Shown here in pieces: positions 45,088 to 54,406 of a stretch of 64,000 nucleotides of DNA. The notes under the pieces are model-generated. The model had not been told where the DNA came from. It saw only the letters and a program-made list of their open reading frames with translations, and ran no database searches. Origin of the DNA: Corynebacterium sp. P4-C1 (GTDB lineage Bacteria > Actinomycetota > Actinomycetes > Mycobacteriales > Mycobacteriaceae); assembly GCF_030503595.1 (NCBI RefSeq), contig NZ_CP129966.1, positions 1,240,001 through 1,304,000 on the forward strand, in the 5' to 3' direction. The stretch's first letter is position 1. Every line of letters begins with the position of its first letter. The translations under genes were made by a program, and so were the position numbers.

Positions 45088-48000
45088 CTACCGGAAATCG
45101 CGGGACCCGCGGGTGAGCCACTCCCCCATCTCCAGCGGCTCGAGCTTGTCGGCGAGAACGCTGACGGCTCCGGAGGCGTTCTCGACTTTGCCGCGGACGA
45201 TGAGGGCTTTGGCGGTGCGGGCGAGAATCTTCTGCCGGTTCCACAGGCCTTTGGGGATGATGATGTTGGTCAGGCCGGTCTCATCTTCCATGCCGAGGAA
45301 GGTGACGCCGGCGGCGGTGCGTGGGGCCTGGCGGTGCGTGACCACACCGGCGACGCGGACGCGGGTGCCGTCGGGGGCGTGTTTCAGGTCGGCGGCGGTT
45401 AGGACGTTGGCGCGGCGGAGGGAATCGCGCAGCATGTCCATGGGCATGAGCCCCGGGGTGACGCCGGTGGCGGCGATGTCGGTGGCCATGAGCTCGAAGG
45501 GGGTCATGCCGGGCAGGGAGGGGGCGTCGATAGCTGACAGGCCGGGGAGCATGCCGTCGCGTTCGGTGGCGGCGACACCCGCTTGCCACAGAGCTTGTCG
45601 ACGATCCACCCCGAAGCAGTCCAACGCCCCCGCACGCGCGAGTGCCTCGACGTGCTCCACCGACAAGTCGGCGCGGCGGGACAGGTCCGGGATTCCGGTG
45701 AAAGCGCTGGATGCCTGCTCAATCTCAATCCTTTCTGCAGCCTTCGAGCCGAGCCCTTTGATCAGATTCAACCCGACGCGGATGGTGCCAGAGTCGATGC
45801 AGCGGGCCTCCACGCCCGAGGCGTTGACGCTGACAGGCAGCACGTCAATGCCGTGGCGGCGGGCATCCTGGATCAGGGACTGGGGCGAGTAGAAGCCCAT
45901 CGGCTGGGCGCGCAGCAGCCCGACGCAGAACTCCGCCGGGTAGTAGCGCTTGAACCAGGCCGAAAAATACACCAAGGACGCGAACGACTGGGAGTGGGAT
46001 TCGGGGAACCCGTAGGCGGCGAATGCGACGATCTTCTGCCACAACCGGTCGGCCACCGCTTCGCTAATCCGGTTGGTGGCCCAGCACCCGTCGAAGAACC
46101 GTTGGCGCAGGGCGGCCATCTTGGCGGGCGAGCGTTTGGAGCCCATGGCGCGGCGCAGGGAATCGGCCTCGGCGCCGGAGAAGCCTGCGGCGTCGACGGC
46201 GATCTGCATGAGTTGTTCCTGGAACAGAGGGATGCCGAGGGTCTTGCCCAGGGAGCGCTCGAGGACGGGGTGGTCGTACTCGACGGGCTCAAGACCATCC
46301 CGCCGGCGCAGGTAGGGGTGGACGGAGCCGCCCTGAATGGGCCCCGGCCTGATCAGCGCGACTTCGACGACGAGGTCGAAGAACCGGCGGGGTTTGAGCC
46401 GGGGCAGGGTGTTCAGCTGCGCGCGGGATTCCACCTGGAAGACGCCGACGGCATCGGCGCGGCAGAGCATGTCGTAGACGCTGGGATCAGCCAGATCGAG
46501 CTCCCACAGACGAACCTCACGCCCGGTGGTTTCGCGGACGAGGTCGATCATGTGGTGCAGCGCTTCGAGCATGCCGAGCCCCAGCAGGTCGAATTTGACC
46601 AGGCCGGCGGCAGCGCAGTCGTCCTTGTCCCACTGCACGACAGAGCGCCCTTCCATGCGCGCCCACTCCACCGGAACGACATCGGCGATGGGGCGGTCGC
46701 AGATGACCATGCCGCCGGAGTGGATGCCCAGGTGGCGGGGCTGGCCTTTCAGTTGGGCGGCCAGTGACTCGACGAGCGAGGGAGGGGACGCGAGGCCTTT
46801 GGACCAGGCGTCGGCGGCGCCGGCCGGGTAGCCGAGGGCGCGGGCGGCATCGCGGACGGCACCTTTGGTGCGGTAGGTGATCACGTTGGCCACCTGCGCG
46901 GCGTTGTCGCGCCCGTAGGTGGAATAGGTGTACTGGATGACCTCTTCGCGGCGGCCGGATTCGATGTCGATGTCGATGTCGGGCGGGCCGTCGCGGTCCG
47001 GGGAGAGGAAGCGCTCGAAGAGCAGGCCGGCAGAGATCGGCTCCACGTTCGTGATGCCGAGGGCGAAGCACACCGCGGAATTCGCCGCCGATCCGCGCCC
47101 CTGACACAGGATATTGGCCCCGCGACAAAACGAGACGAGGTCGTCGACGATCAAGAAATAGCCGGGAAAGCCGAGCTGCTCAATGACGCGGAGTTCGTGC
47201 TCGATCTGGGCGCGGGCGCGTTCGCGCACGTCGACAGGACGGGAGGCGTACCGTTCGCGGCCGCGTTTATCCACGAGGTGCCGCAGCCAGCTCATCTCGT
47301 CGTGGCCGTCGGGCGTGGGAAAGCGCGGCAGCCGCGGCACGACGAGGTCGAGGGTGAACGCGCACTGTTCCGCCAGCTCCACGGTGTATTCGAGGGCGTC
47401 GGCACAGTCGGGGGCCATGGCCAACAGTTGCTCCCCGGAGCGCAGCCAGTTCGCGCCCATCGGGTGCACGTCGCGGTACGAAGAAGCAATTGCTTGACGA
47501 CGCCCCAATGCCCTCTTCGCCCCCGCCAACCTCGCCTGATCCCGGGTAGCTGCCCCGGGAGCAGCAGTGATAATGGCTGGGATCTCGGGGTGGGCACGCA
47601 GCGCCGCATGCCGGTCAGAGTCTTCGGGCAGCATGGAAACTTCGAATTCCCTGACCACTCGGTCTATTTTGAAATATTCGATCAGATCATCGATACGCTC
47701 AGCCCAGCGCCACCCGGCCAGGGCAATGCAGGTGCCGTCCAGCTCGGCGGCGATATCGGGCAGCGGAGGATAATGCAGCACGCCTTTCACCCCTCCCGCC
47801 ATATGCGCGCGGGCCATCAGGCGGGACAGGCGGCGGTACCCCTCGGGGCCGCGGGCGATGAGGGGAAGGGGTGGGGCGTCGAGAAGCGAGAGCTCGGCGC
47901 CGAATACCGCGGGCATGTCCGCTTCGGCGGCCGCCTCGGCGAATTTGACGGCACCGTAGAAACCATCCCTGTCCAGCACGCCGAGCGCGGAGAGGCCGAG

Positions 48001-48237
48001 TTCCCGGGCCCGGGCGACGAGCTCTTCGGGCTCGCTGGCGCCGCCGGTATCCGACAGGAAACTGTACGTCGAGACGGCGTGCAACTCCGCGAACGGGACA
48101 GCGGTCTTGCCGCGGGGAATGCGCTCGCGCGCGGGCGCGCGGGTGTGGTCGACAGGCACAGGAGCGGGCCCGGGGCGACCAGAGAGCACGCGCTCCAGCC
48201 GCGACCAGGACAAGCCCTCTCCGCCGCGAAAATCCAC
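45088..48237 (-). CDS. dnaE2: Error-prone DNA polymerase DnaE2 (ImuC)
   Basis: 1049-aa C-family polymerase that carries out mutagenic translesion synthesis with ImuA' and ImuB. An N-terminal PHP domain (FAELHAVSTYSFLSDTGGASEPEELVARA) is followed by the palm with PDIDIDIES metal-binding aspartates, GRGSAANSAVCFALGIT, and a C-terminal OB-fold (RVRVAGVVTHRQAPRTAAGVTFLGMED). It is shorter than replicative DnaE1, as usual. GTG at 48237 lies six bases after TATTCT, so it is probably leaderless. A LexA-type box is directly upstream. Its partners imuA' and imuB are 4.6 kb away. Confidence 0.95.
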   Translation of the reverse strand: MDFRGGEGLSWSRLERVLSGRPGPAPVPVDHTRAPARERIPRGKTAVPFAELHAVSTYSFLSDTGGASEPEELVARARELGLSALGVLDRDGFYGAVKFAEAAAEADMPAVFGAELSLLDAPPLPLIARGPEGYRRLSRLMARAHMAGGVKGVLHYPPLPDIAAELDGTCIALAGWRWAERIDDLIEYFKIDRVVREFEVSMLPEDSDRHAALRAHPEIPAIITAAPGAATRDQARLAGAKRALGRRQAIASSYRDVHPMGANWLRSGEQLLAMAPDCADALEYTVELAEQCAFTLDLVVPRLPRFPTPDGHDEMSWLRHLVDKRGRERYASRPVDVRERARAQIEHELRVIEQLGFPGYFLIVDDLVSFCRGANILCQGRGSAANSAVCFALGITNVEPISAGLLFERFLSPDRDGPPDIDIDIESGRREEVIQYTYSTYGRDNAAQVANVITYRTKGAVRDAARALGYPAGAADAWSKGLASPPSLVESLAAQLKGQPRHLGIHSGGMVICDRPIADVVPVEWARMEGRSVVQWDKDDCAAAGLVKFDLLGLGMLEALHHMIDLVRETTGREVRLWELDLADPSVYDMLCRADAVGVFQVESRAQLNTLPRLKPRRFFDLVVEVALIRPGPIQGGSVHPYLRRRDGLEPVEYDHPVLERSLGKTLGIPLFQEQLMQIAVDAAGFSGAEADSLRRAMGSKRSPAKMAALRQRFFDGCWATNRISEAVADRLWQKIVAFAAYGFPESHSQSFASLVYFSAWFKRYYPAEFCVGLLRAQPMGFYSPQSLIQDARRHGIDVLPVSVNASGVEARCIDSGTIRVGLNLIKGLGSKAAERIEIEQASSAFTGIPDLSRRADLSVEHVEALARAGALDCFGVDRRQALWQAGVAATERDGMLPGLSAIDAPSLPGMTPFELMATDIAATGVTPGLMPMDMLRDSLRRANVLTAADLKHAPDGTRVRVAGVVTHRQAPRTAAGVTFLGMEDETGLTNIIIPKGLWNRQKILARTAKALIVRGKVENASGAVSVLADKLEPLEMGEWLTRGSRDFR

Positions 48238-48255
48238 GCGCCCAGAATAACTCTT

Positions 48256-48271
48256 TCGAAACTGTGTTCCA
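48256..48271. promoter_or_regulatory. Candidate LexA (SOS) box of dnaE2
   Basis: TCGAAACTGTGTTCCA resembles the actinobacterial LexA site TCGAAC-N4-GTTCGA with two mismatches, 19 bases before the dnaE2 start and just upstream of its -10. DNA-damage induction is known for this gene family. Confidence 0.6.
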
Positions 48272-48300
48272 ACCCCGGATTAAGTGGGGCCCACCCAAAC

Positions 48301-48316
48301 TAGACTAAGCGGTACA
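48301..48316. promoter_or_regulatory. Possible McbR operator of metQNI
   Basis: TAGAC-TAAGCG-GTACA matches the left half of the McbR consensus TAGAC-N6-GTCTA fully and three of five bases of the right half. It lies in front of a possible -10 TACATT (48325-48330) of metQ. McbR is known to repress methionine uptake genes in C. glutamicum; here it is tentative. Confidence 0.4.
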
Positions 48317-48378
48317 CACGGTGTTACATTTTCCTCACGTTCATTTCCCGACGACTTAAAGAAAGAGCAGGAAGCGAC

Positions 48379-49263
48379 ATGCGCCTCAACCGTGTAATCG
48401 CAACCGCGGCAGCCTCCATCCTGGCTGCAACCGGACTCGTTGCGTGTTCCTCCGATTCCGCAGACAACGCCTCCGGCGGGGACGACCAGGCCATCCGCAT
48501 CGGCACCACCGACTCCGACCAGAAGGCATGGTCCGTCTTCACGGAGAAGGCGAAGGAAGAGGGCATCGAGCTCGAGCTCGTCCCCTTCACCGAGTACACC
48601 CCGGTGAACCCGGCGCTGGCTGAGAAGCAGATCGACATCAACAAGTTCCAACACATCCTCTACCTGTCGCAGTACAACGCCACCTCCGGCAACGACCTGA
48701 AGATCATCGGCTCCGCCGAGATCAACACCCTCGGCCTGTTCTGGAAGGACCACGACAGCCTCGACGGCATCGAGGGCCAGAAGATCGCCATCCCGAACGA
48801 CCCGTCCAACCAGGGCCGTGCCATCAACGTGCTCGTCCAGGCCGACCTGGTCAAGGTCAAGGACGGCGCGGACAAGCTAAACCCGACCCCGGCCGACATC
48901 GACAAAGAAGGCTCCAAGGTCGAGATCACCCCGGTCGACGCATCCCAGACCCCGACCGCCTACAACCAGGGCGACCCGGCGATCATCAACAACAACTGGC
49001 TCTCCCGCGCCGGCATCGACGCATCCACCGCTGTCGCTTCCGACGACCCGAACTCCGAGCTGGCTGAGCCGTACATCAACGTCTTCGCCGTCCGCGCCGA
49101 GGACATCGACAACCCGACCTACGAGAAGCTCGTCGAGATCTGGCAGACCCCGGAGGTCACCGACGCACTGAACGAGGACTCCAACGGCACCGCCGTCCAG
49201 GTCCAGAAGTCCAAGGAGGATCTGAACGCGATCCTCGACCGCCTCGTGGAGGAAGCTAAGTAA
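48379..49263 (+). CDS. metQ: D/L-methionine ABC transporter, binding lipoprotein
   Basis: 294-aa substrate-binding protein of the NlpA/MetQ family, exported and lipid-anchored: signal peptide with lipobox GLVAC (Cys23), then IRIGTTDSDQKAWSVF and the family core KQIDINKFQHILYLSQYN, INTLGLFWKDH, IAIPNDPSNQGRAI, YNQGDPAIINNNW. AGGAAG precedes the ATG. The stop overlaps metN by one base (TAATG). Encodes the uptake counterpart of the metYX synthesis operon. Confidence 0.95.
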   Translation: MRLNRVIATAAASILAATGLVACSSDSADNASGGDDQAIRIGTTDSDQKAWSVFTEKAKEEGIELELVPFTEYTPVNPALAEKQIDINKFQHILYLSQYNATSGNDLKIIGSAEINTLGLFWKDHDSLDGIEGQKIAIPNDPSNQGRAINVLVQADLVKVKDGADKLNPTPADIDKEGSKVEITPVDASQTPTAYNQGDPAIINNNWLSRAGIDASTAVASDDPNSELAEPYINVFAVRAEDIDNPTYEKLVEIWQTPEVTDALNEDSNGTAVQVQKSKEDLNAILDRLVEEAK

Positions 49264-50330
49264 TGGCCGCAACCGGCACCCGGATCGAATTCCGGGACGT
49301 GAACAAAGTGTTCCGGTCCGGACGGAAAGGCGCCAACGTCGTAGCGTTGGACAACGTCAACCTCACCGTCGAACCGGGCGAAATCCTGGGCGTGATCGGG
49401 TATTCGGGTGCCGGCAAGTCCACGCTCGTCCGCATGATCAACGGGCTGGACACCCCCACCACCGGTGACATCCTGCTCGATGACACGAACATCGTCGGCA
49501 TGCCAGCCAAGCAGCTGCGCGACGCACGCCGCAATATCGGCATGATCTTCCAGCAGTTCAACCTGTTCTCGTCGCTGACCGCGGCGGGCAACGTGGAATA
49601 CCCGCTGAAGATGACCAGCATGAGCGCCGCCGAGCGCAAGGCCCGCGTTACCGAGCTGCTCGACTTCGTGGGCCTCGGTGAGCGTGGCAAGAACTACCCG
49701 GAGCAGCTCTCCGGCGGACAGAAGCAGAGGGTGGGCATCGCCCGCGCGCTCGCCACGAGCCCCTCTCTCCTGCTTGCCGACGAAGCCACCTCCGCCCTCG
49801 ACCCCGAGACCACCCAGGAAGTCCTGGCCCTGCTCAAGGAGGTCAACGAACGCACCGGCATCACCATCGTGGTGATCACTCACGAGATGGACGTGATTCG
49901 CTCGATCGCCGACACGGTGGCAGTGATGGAAAACGGCCGCGTCGTCGAGCACGGCACGGTCTACGAGGTCTTCTCCAACCCGCAGACGGATGTGGCCAAG
50001 CGCTTCGTGTCCACCAGCCTGCGCAATACCCCGTCCGAAGCTGAGGAGCGCGAGCTCCTGCACAAGGAGGGCCGCCTGTTCACGGTTGATCTCACCGCTG
50101 ACTCCGGGTTCTTCTCCGCGGCGGCCAAGCTGCAGGAGCGCGGCGTGGGCCTCGACGTGGTGCACGGGTCCGTGACCACGCTGCAGGACCACTCCTTCGG
50201 CAAGATGACTGTCCGGCTGACCGGCGACCAGGACGCCATCGACGAGTTCTACTCTGCCCTGCGCCACACCACCACGATCAACGAGATCACAGCGGAATCC
50301 GCCGCTGCAACAACCGGGGAGGCTAACTAA
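49263..50330 (+). CDS. metN: Methionine ABC transporter, ATPase
   Basis: 355-aa ATPase: Walker A GYSGAGKST, signature LSGGQKQR, Walker B LLLADEATSALD, switch His in VITHEMDVI. The C-terminal ~95 residues form the NIL/ACT-like methionine-sensing domain (LFTVDLTADSGFFSAAAKLQERGVGLDVVHGSV) that gives feedback inhibition in MetN. TAATG coupling on both sides. Confidence 0.96.
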   Translation: MAATGTRIEFRDVNKVFRSGRKGANVVALDNVNLTVEPGEILGVIGYSGAGKSTLVRMINGLDTPTTGDILLDDTNIVGMPAKQLRDARRNIGMIFQQFNLFSSLTAAGNVEYPLKMTSMSAAERKARVTELLDFVGLGERGKNYPEQLSGGQKQRVGIARALATSPSLLLADEATSALDPETTQEVLALLKEVNERTGITIVVITHEMDVIRSIADTVAVMENGRVVEHGTVYEVFSNPQTDVAKRFVSTSLRNTPSEAEERELLHKEGRLFTVDLTADSGFFSAAAKLQERGVGLDVVHGSVTTLQDHSFGKMTVRLTGDQDAIDEFYSALRHTTTINEITAESAAATTGEAN

Positions 50331-51025
50331 TGAACGCGACGAATGAACTGATTCTCGCCGCCGGCGGATTCGACTGGGACCGCCTCGGCCCCACCTACTT
50401 CGATGCGATCGCCGACACGTTGTTCATGGTGGTCATCACCATGATCGTGGGCGGTTTCTTCGGCCTGATCCTCGGCTTGTTCCTGTACACGACCCGCGAG
50501 GGCAACGTGCTGCAGAACAAGTTCGTCTACTGGGTGCTCAATATCCTGGTGAACTTCTTCCGGCCGATCCCGTTCATCATCATGATCGCGATGCTCTACG
50601 CCGTGACTCTCGCGGTGGTGGGCACGACCATCGGCCGTGAGGCCGCCACCTTCGTGATGTGCGTGACCGCCACGTTCACCGTCGCCCGTATCGTGGAGCA
50701 GAACCTCGTGGCCATCGACCCGGGCGTGATCGAGGCGGCGCGCGCGATGGGCGCCGGCCCGTGGCGCATCATCCGCACCGTGATCATCCCGGAGGCGCTC
50801 GGCCCGCTGATCCTCGGCTTCACCTTCATCTTCATCGCCGTGATCGACATGTCCGCCATGGCGGGCTACATCGGCGGCGGCGGTCTGGGTGACTTCGCCA
50901 TCGTCTACGGCTACCGCGCCTACCAGCCGGCCGTCACCTGGCTCGCCGTGATCACCATCGTGATCATCGTCCAGCTGGCGCAGCTTTTGGGCAACTACTT
51001 GTCGCGCAAGGTCATGCGCCGGTAA
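50330..51025 (+). CDS. metI: Methionine ABC transporter, permease
   Basis: 231-aa inner-membrane permease with five helices and the typical EAA loop EAARAMGAGPWRIIRTVIIPEALGPLI. Starts at the TAATG junction with metN. The last 14 bases overlap the convergent sucrase/ferredoxin gene, and the operon's terminator lies inside that gene. Confidence 0.95.
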   Translation: MNATNELILAAGGFDWDRLGPTYFDAIADTLFMVVITMIVGGFFGLILGLFLYTTREGNVLQNKFVYWVLNILVNFFRPIPFIIMIAMLYAVTLAVVGTTIGREAATFVMCVTATFTVARIVEQNLVAIDPGVIEAARAMGAGPWRIIRTVIIPEALGPLILGFTFIFIAVIDMSAMAGYIGGGGLGDFAIVYGYRAYQPAVTWLAVITIVIIVQLAQLLGNYLSRKVMRR

Positions 51026-51920
51026 CGGACTCGACCCCCCAGTACGAACCGGTCTTCGGTTCATCGCCGCAGGAGGAAATCACTCCTGCGGCTTCTTTCT
51101 TGCGCAGGGAGGCGGTGAAGGTGCGGGCGGTGGCGGCGTCGATAAGCGAAATGCTCGCGGTCTCCTCCCCCACCTCTGCGTGATCGACGGTGAGTTGCCC
51201 GTAGGCGACATCCTCGCCTTCACGCTGGAGATGCGCGGCAACGGCGATCTCGGCGGCTTGTTCAGGCGGCGTGAGCGTGCCGCGGCCGCGGTTGCCGGGC
51301 ACGAAGTATTGGGCGCGCATGGCGGCGGCGAGCATCGCCTCGGTAGCCTCGAGATTCATGCGGCCAAAGCTGTAGCCCCACGGCATGAGCAGTAGCGCGG
51401 GCGCGAAACGGTGCCCCTTGACGTGGGAGGTCTCCCACACGACGTCGCCCGTCTTCTTGAACGGGTAGCGCCGTTCCAGCTCGTTGACTAGAGGGCGGCC
51501 CTTCACCGCGCAGCAACGGTCGCGCTTCGCGTGCGTGCACACGAGCAGCAGCGGCGCGAGGCGGGTCTGCCCGCCGTTGCGCCCCGGCCCCGAAAGGTCG
51601 AGGTCGAGGATCGCCTCCGGCCCGTCGACGTGGAGGACCTCCGTGACCCCGATATCGGAGAAAACGATGTAGAGGTGGTGGTCGTCGATCTCGCGGCCCT
51701 CGCGGGTGGGGTGGCGGATGAGCTGCAGCGATGCGCCCGTTTCCTTCATATGCGCCTTCAGCTTCGCAGTCAGCTCCGCGCCGAAGGTGTCGCCGTCGAG
51801 AATGTCGTGGCTCCACGGCCCCGGGTACTCGAACAGCACGTACACGCCCGCTTGTTTCGCGGTGCCGGGCAGAGGCTCGACTTCCACATCAGAGCACATT
51901 GGACGGCGGTCGACAGACAT
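51012..51920 (-). CDS. Sucrase/ferredoxin-like family protein
   Basis: 302 aa. The motif LVCTHAKRDRCCAVKGRPLVNEL followed by VWETSHVKGHRFAPALLLMPWGYSFGRM is that of the sucrase/ferredoxin-like (thioredoxin-fold, possible [2Fe-2S]) family. The exact role is unknown; an iron-linked redox function is suggested by the DtxR-like box just before the start. It carries an 11-mer copy at 51138. The ATG at 51920 has no obvious ribosome site. Confidence 0.85.
   Translation of the reverse strand: MSVDRRPMCSDVEVEPLPGTAKQAGVYVLFEYPGPWSHDILDGDTFGAELTAKLKAHMKETGASLQLIRHPTREGREIDDHHLYIVFSDIGVTEVLHVDGPEAILDLDLSGPGRNGGQTRLAPLLLVCTHAKRDRCCAVKGRPLVNELERRYPFKKTGDVVWETSHVKGHRFAPALLLMPWGYSFGRMNLEATEAMLAAAMRAQYFVPGNRGRGTLTPPEQAAEIAVAAHLQREGEDVAYGQLTVDHAEVGEETASISLIDAATARTFTASLRKKEAAGVISSCGDEPKTGSYWGVESVTGA
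51066..51101 (+). terminator. Rho-independent terminator of metQNI
   Basis: Perfect ten-base stem GCCGCAGGAG / CTCCTGCGGC with a seven-base loop, followed by TTCTTTCTT. It begins 41 bases after the metI stop and lies within the 3' coding end of the opposite gene. Confidence 0.85.
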
Positions 51921-51925
51921 GTTTC

Positions 51926-51944
51926 TAAGGGTAGCCTATCTTGC
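51926..51944. promoter_or_regulatory. Candidate DtxR (iron) box
   Basis: TAAGGGTAGCCTATCTTGC matches the DtxR consensus at about 14 of 19 positions, including the central TAGCCTA. It begins five bases before the ATG at 51920, where bound DtxR would block initiation. Confidence 0.5.
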
Positions 51945-52077
51945 GAAACGGCCCCAAAGAGCGCTTATCGATGCCGCCCTCCCCGCCCCGCCGCATTCCG
52001 GTCACCGTTCAGTCTCAATTTCACGGTCAACGTGAATTAATTTCCCCCTCCGCCACAGACTGGATAACCTATGTGCC

Positions 52078-52821
52078 GTGCCCACGTTGAACGTCTCCCC
52101 GAACCACCGCGCGTCCAGCGCGTCCGCCGGTATGCGCGCCGCCGCGGCCGCCACCGTGGCGGCGCTCGCTTCGGCGACCCTTTCCGGGTGCGGGGCAGCA
52201 GATGTCGGAACGGGCGGACGCAGCGAAATCGCAGGCAACAGCGTCGCCGGCGAGACGTCGACGGAGCAGCTCCAGGAGGGCAAGACGCTCAACCAGTCCG
52301 GACTGCTCGGCGGCAGCGGCAACACGTCCGACGCTTCGGGCAACCCCGGCGACGAAAGCTCCTTGCCGGTCAACCGGAAGGAGCAACTGGCCAACGCCGA
52401 CGCCTCCCCGAAAACGACCCGCCCGGCCGCACCCGCCCGTCTCGCGGTGACCGGCCTGCAAACGAGCAGCCACGAAGGCTTCGACCGCGTCGTGGTGGAC
52501 CTAGACGGCGACGGTGAACCCGGCTGGTTCGCCGACTACGTCCCCTCCCCCACCCAGCAGACGATCGGCACGCCGCTAGAGGTCAAGGGGTCTGCATTCC
52601 TCAACGTCTATGTCGACGGCACCGTCTACCCGCAGGACATCGGCCGCAGCGATGTCGATGCCAACCACGCGGAGGGCGCAGGCTCCATCGTCGAGGTGGT
52701 CAACGCCGGCACCTCCGGCGGCCGCAGCCAGATCGTGATCGGGCTGAAATCTAACGCACCGTATTTCGTGCGGGCGGTCAAGAACCCGACCCGCCTGGTC
52801 ATCGACATCGTGCGCCCCTAG
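52078..52821 (+). CDS. Lipoprotein with AMIN-like domain
   Basis: 247 aa exported lipoprotein: signal sequence with lipobox TLSGC (Cys38), a disordered Gly/Ser/Thr linker to about residue 120, then a beta-rich domain (RLAVTGLQTSSHEGFDRVVVDLDGDGEPGWFADYV... NPTRLVIDIVRP) like the AMIN-type domains found in actinobacterial cell-wall lipoproteins. The GTG at 52078 follows TAACCT by seven bases (leaderless). The ligand is probably cell-wall material. Confidence 0.82.
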   Translation: MPTLNVSPNHRASSASAGMRAAAAATVAALASATLSGCGAADVGTGGRSEIAGNSVAGETSTEQLQEGKTLNQSGLLGGSGNTSDASGNPGDESSLPVNRKEQLANADASPKTTRPAAPARLAVTGLQTSSHEGFDRVVVDLDGDGEPGWFADYVPSPTQQTIGTPLEVKGSAFLNVYVDGTVYPQDIGRSDVDANHAEGAGSIVEVVNAGTSGGRSQIVIGLKSNAPYFVRAVKNPTRLVIDIVRP

Positions 52822-52828
52822 GCGCTTT

Positions 52829-54406
52829 TTAGCTGTACATCGCCTCCACCCTCCACTTCTGCTTCGACCACAGCAGTAGCCACGCCAGGGGCGCCCCGCC
52901 GTCTTCCCGCTGCCCGACCACCTGTAGGCGCGCGACTTTCTGCGGGTGCTCGCTCCACCAGCCCTCATCCACCGGCCACGGCCCCGCCCACCCTGTGACC
53001 AGGTAGTGCTTCCCGCCCCAGCTCAACGCGTACGGAGTGGTGCTGAGCAGCGCTTCGGCGGTGACGCCGACGGGAAGCGCGGCTTCGTCGATCATGGTGA
53101 TCCTCGATGCCGGGTGGTCCACACCGCCGCCGATCCGCGCCGGCAATGGCGGCGGAACCGCTCCCGGCCACGAAGCGGCAGCCGGGTCTTTCCCATCGGC
53201 GGATTCGGGGTCCCGCTCCCCGAACGGAATCAACGCGATGCGCTCAGCCACGCCGCGGCCACCGACGAATCGGGGCTGCAGCACCGCGTCGATCCCCAGT
53301 GCCGACTGCACGCGCTCCGCCACCCGGCGGCGGGCCTGCCCCGTCCCGCCGCCGGAACCCGTCCCGCCACCCCATAAATGTCCCACCGGGTCAGGCTGGG
53401 CGAGCTCTAGCGGTTCCAGCACCAGCGAGGTGATCGTGCCGGCCCCTCCACTAGTCAGCCATCCGTCCAGCTGCCAGCGCACACGGTCGGCGGTGGCCTC
53501 CTCAGTCAGCGCCTCCCGGGTGCGCCAGATGCGTTCGACCACGGTGCCGTCGGCCAGCTCCGCTTTGACCTTGAGACGCAAACAGTTCTGCCCTGCCTCA
53601 GCCAAACGCCCATGCAGGCTCGCGGCCAGAGCACGGGCGGCGAAGGCGGCCGCGTCCACCCTGTCGATCGGGTCCTCCGGGGTAATGGCCACGCTCAGAT
53701 CCGCCGCGGGCAGTTCCGGTGCGACGCGGCGGTCCGGGGCGGCACTGGCGATCCGGTGGCAGGCCATACCGGCGCGGCCGAAGCGGGTGGACACCGCCGT
53801 CGACGGCAGCGCGGCGAGCTCCCCCAGCGTGGTCACGCCCAACTGGCCCAGTGCCTTGACCGTCTCCACATCCGCGCCCAGACTGGTCTCCGCCACCAGC
53901 GCTTTCAGCGGTTGCCGGGCGAGAAATTCGGCTGACCCGCCCGGAGGGACCACGGCGGACGCACGCGCGGCGATGAGCGCTGTGGCAATCTCGTCGGCCA
54001 CTCCGGCGAAGGCATCGATGCCGCGGCGTGCAGCGGCGTCGATGAGCATCTCCACCGCCTTCCCCTCACCACCGTGGAACGCGCCCGCGGCCGCGACATC
54101 CACGACGACGAGTCCGGGGCGCAGCACCTCCACCGACGCCGCGACATCGTCGAAGCCCGCAGCCAACGCAGTGAACATGCGCCCATCGCGGTCCGGGTTG
54201 TCGTCGATGACCGTCAGCTCTGGACACACCGACTGCGCGTGGCGCACCTTCATCCCCCGGCGCACGCCCAGCGCGCGGGCACGGTGCGAGACAACCTTGA
54301 TCCGGTGCTGCGCACCAATGGCCAGCGGCTCCTCCAGCCTGTCATCCGCGTCCAGCCGCGCGGCCTGCACCGGCCAGTCCGGGAACCACACCGCTGCGAC
54401 GCGCAC
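52829..54406 (-). CDS. imuB: ImuB, inactive Y-family polymerase of the mutasome
   Basis: 525 aa. N-terminus RVAAVWFPDWPVQAARL and GVRRGMKVRHAQSVCPELTV place it in the ImuB subgroup of Y-family polymerases. The catalytic acidic pair expected in the palm is missing (VVDVAAAGAFHGG), as in other ImuB proteins, which act as a clamp-binding hub for DnaE2. Gly-rich insertions (GGGTGSGGGTGQ) and a conserved C-terminus (LSWGGKHYLVTGWAGPWPVDEGWWSE) follow. Its GTG directly abuts the imuA' stop. Confidence 0.92.
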   Translation of the reverse strand: MRVAAVWFPDWPVQAARLDADDRLEEPLAIGAQHRIKVVSHRARALGVRRGMKVRHAQSVCPELTVIDDNPDRDGRMFTALAAGFDDVAASVEVLRPGLVVVDVAAAGAFHGGEGKAVEMLIDAAARRGIDAFAGVADEIATALIAARASAVVPPGGSAEFLARQPLKALVAETSLGADVETVKALGQLGVTTLGELAALPSTAVSTRFGRAGMACHRIASAAPDRRVAPELPAADLSVAITPEDPIDRVDAAAFAARALAASLHGRLAEAGQNCLRLKVKAELADGTVVERIWRTREALTEEATADRVRWQLDGWLTSGGAGTITSLVLEPLELAQPDPVGHLWGGGTGSGGGTGQARRRVAERVQSALGIDAVLQPRFVGGRGVAERIALIPFGERDPESADGKDPAAASWPGAVPPPLPARIGGGVDHPASRITMIDEAALPVGVTAEALLSTTPYALSWGGKHYLVTGWAGPWPVDEGWWSEHPQKVARLQVVGQREDGGAPLAWLLLWSKQKWRVEAMYS

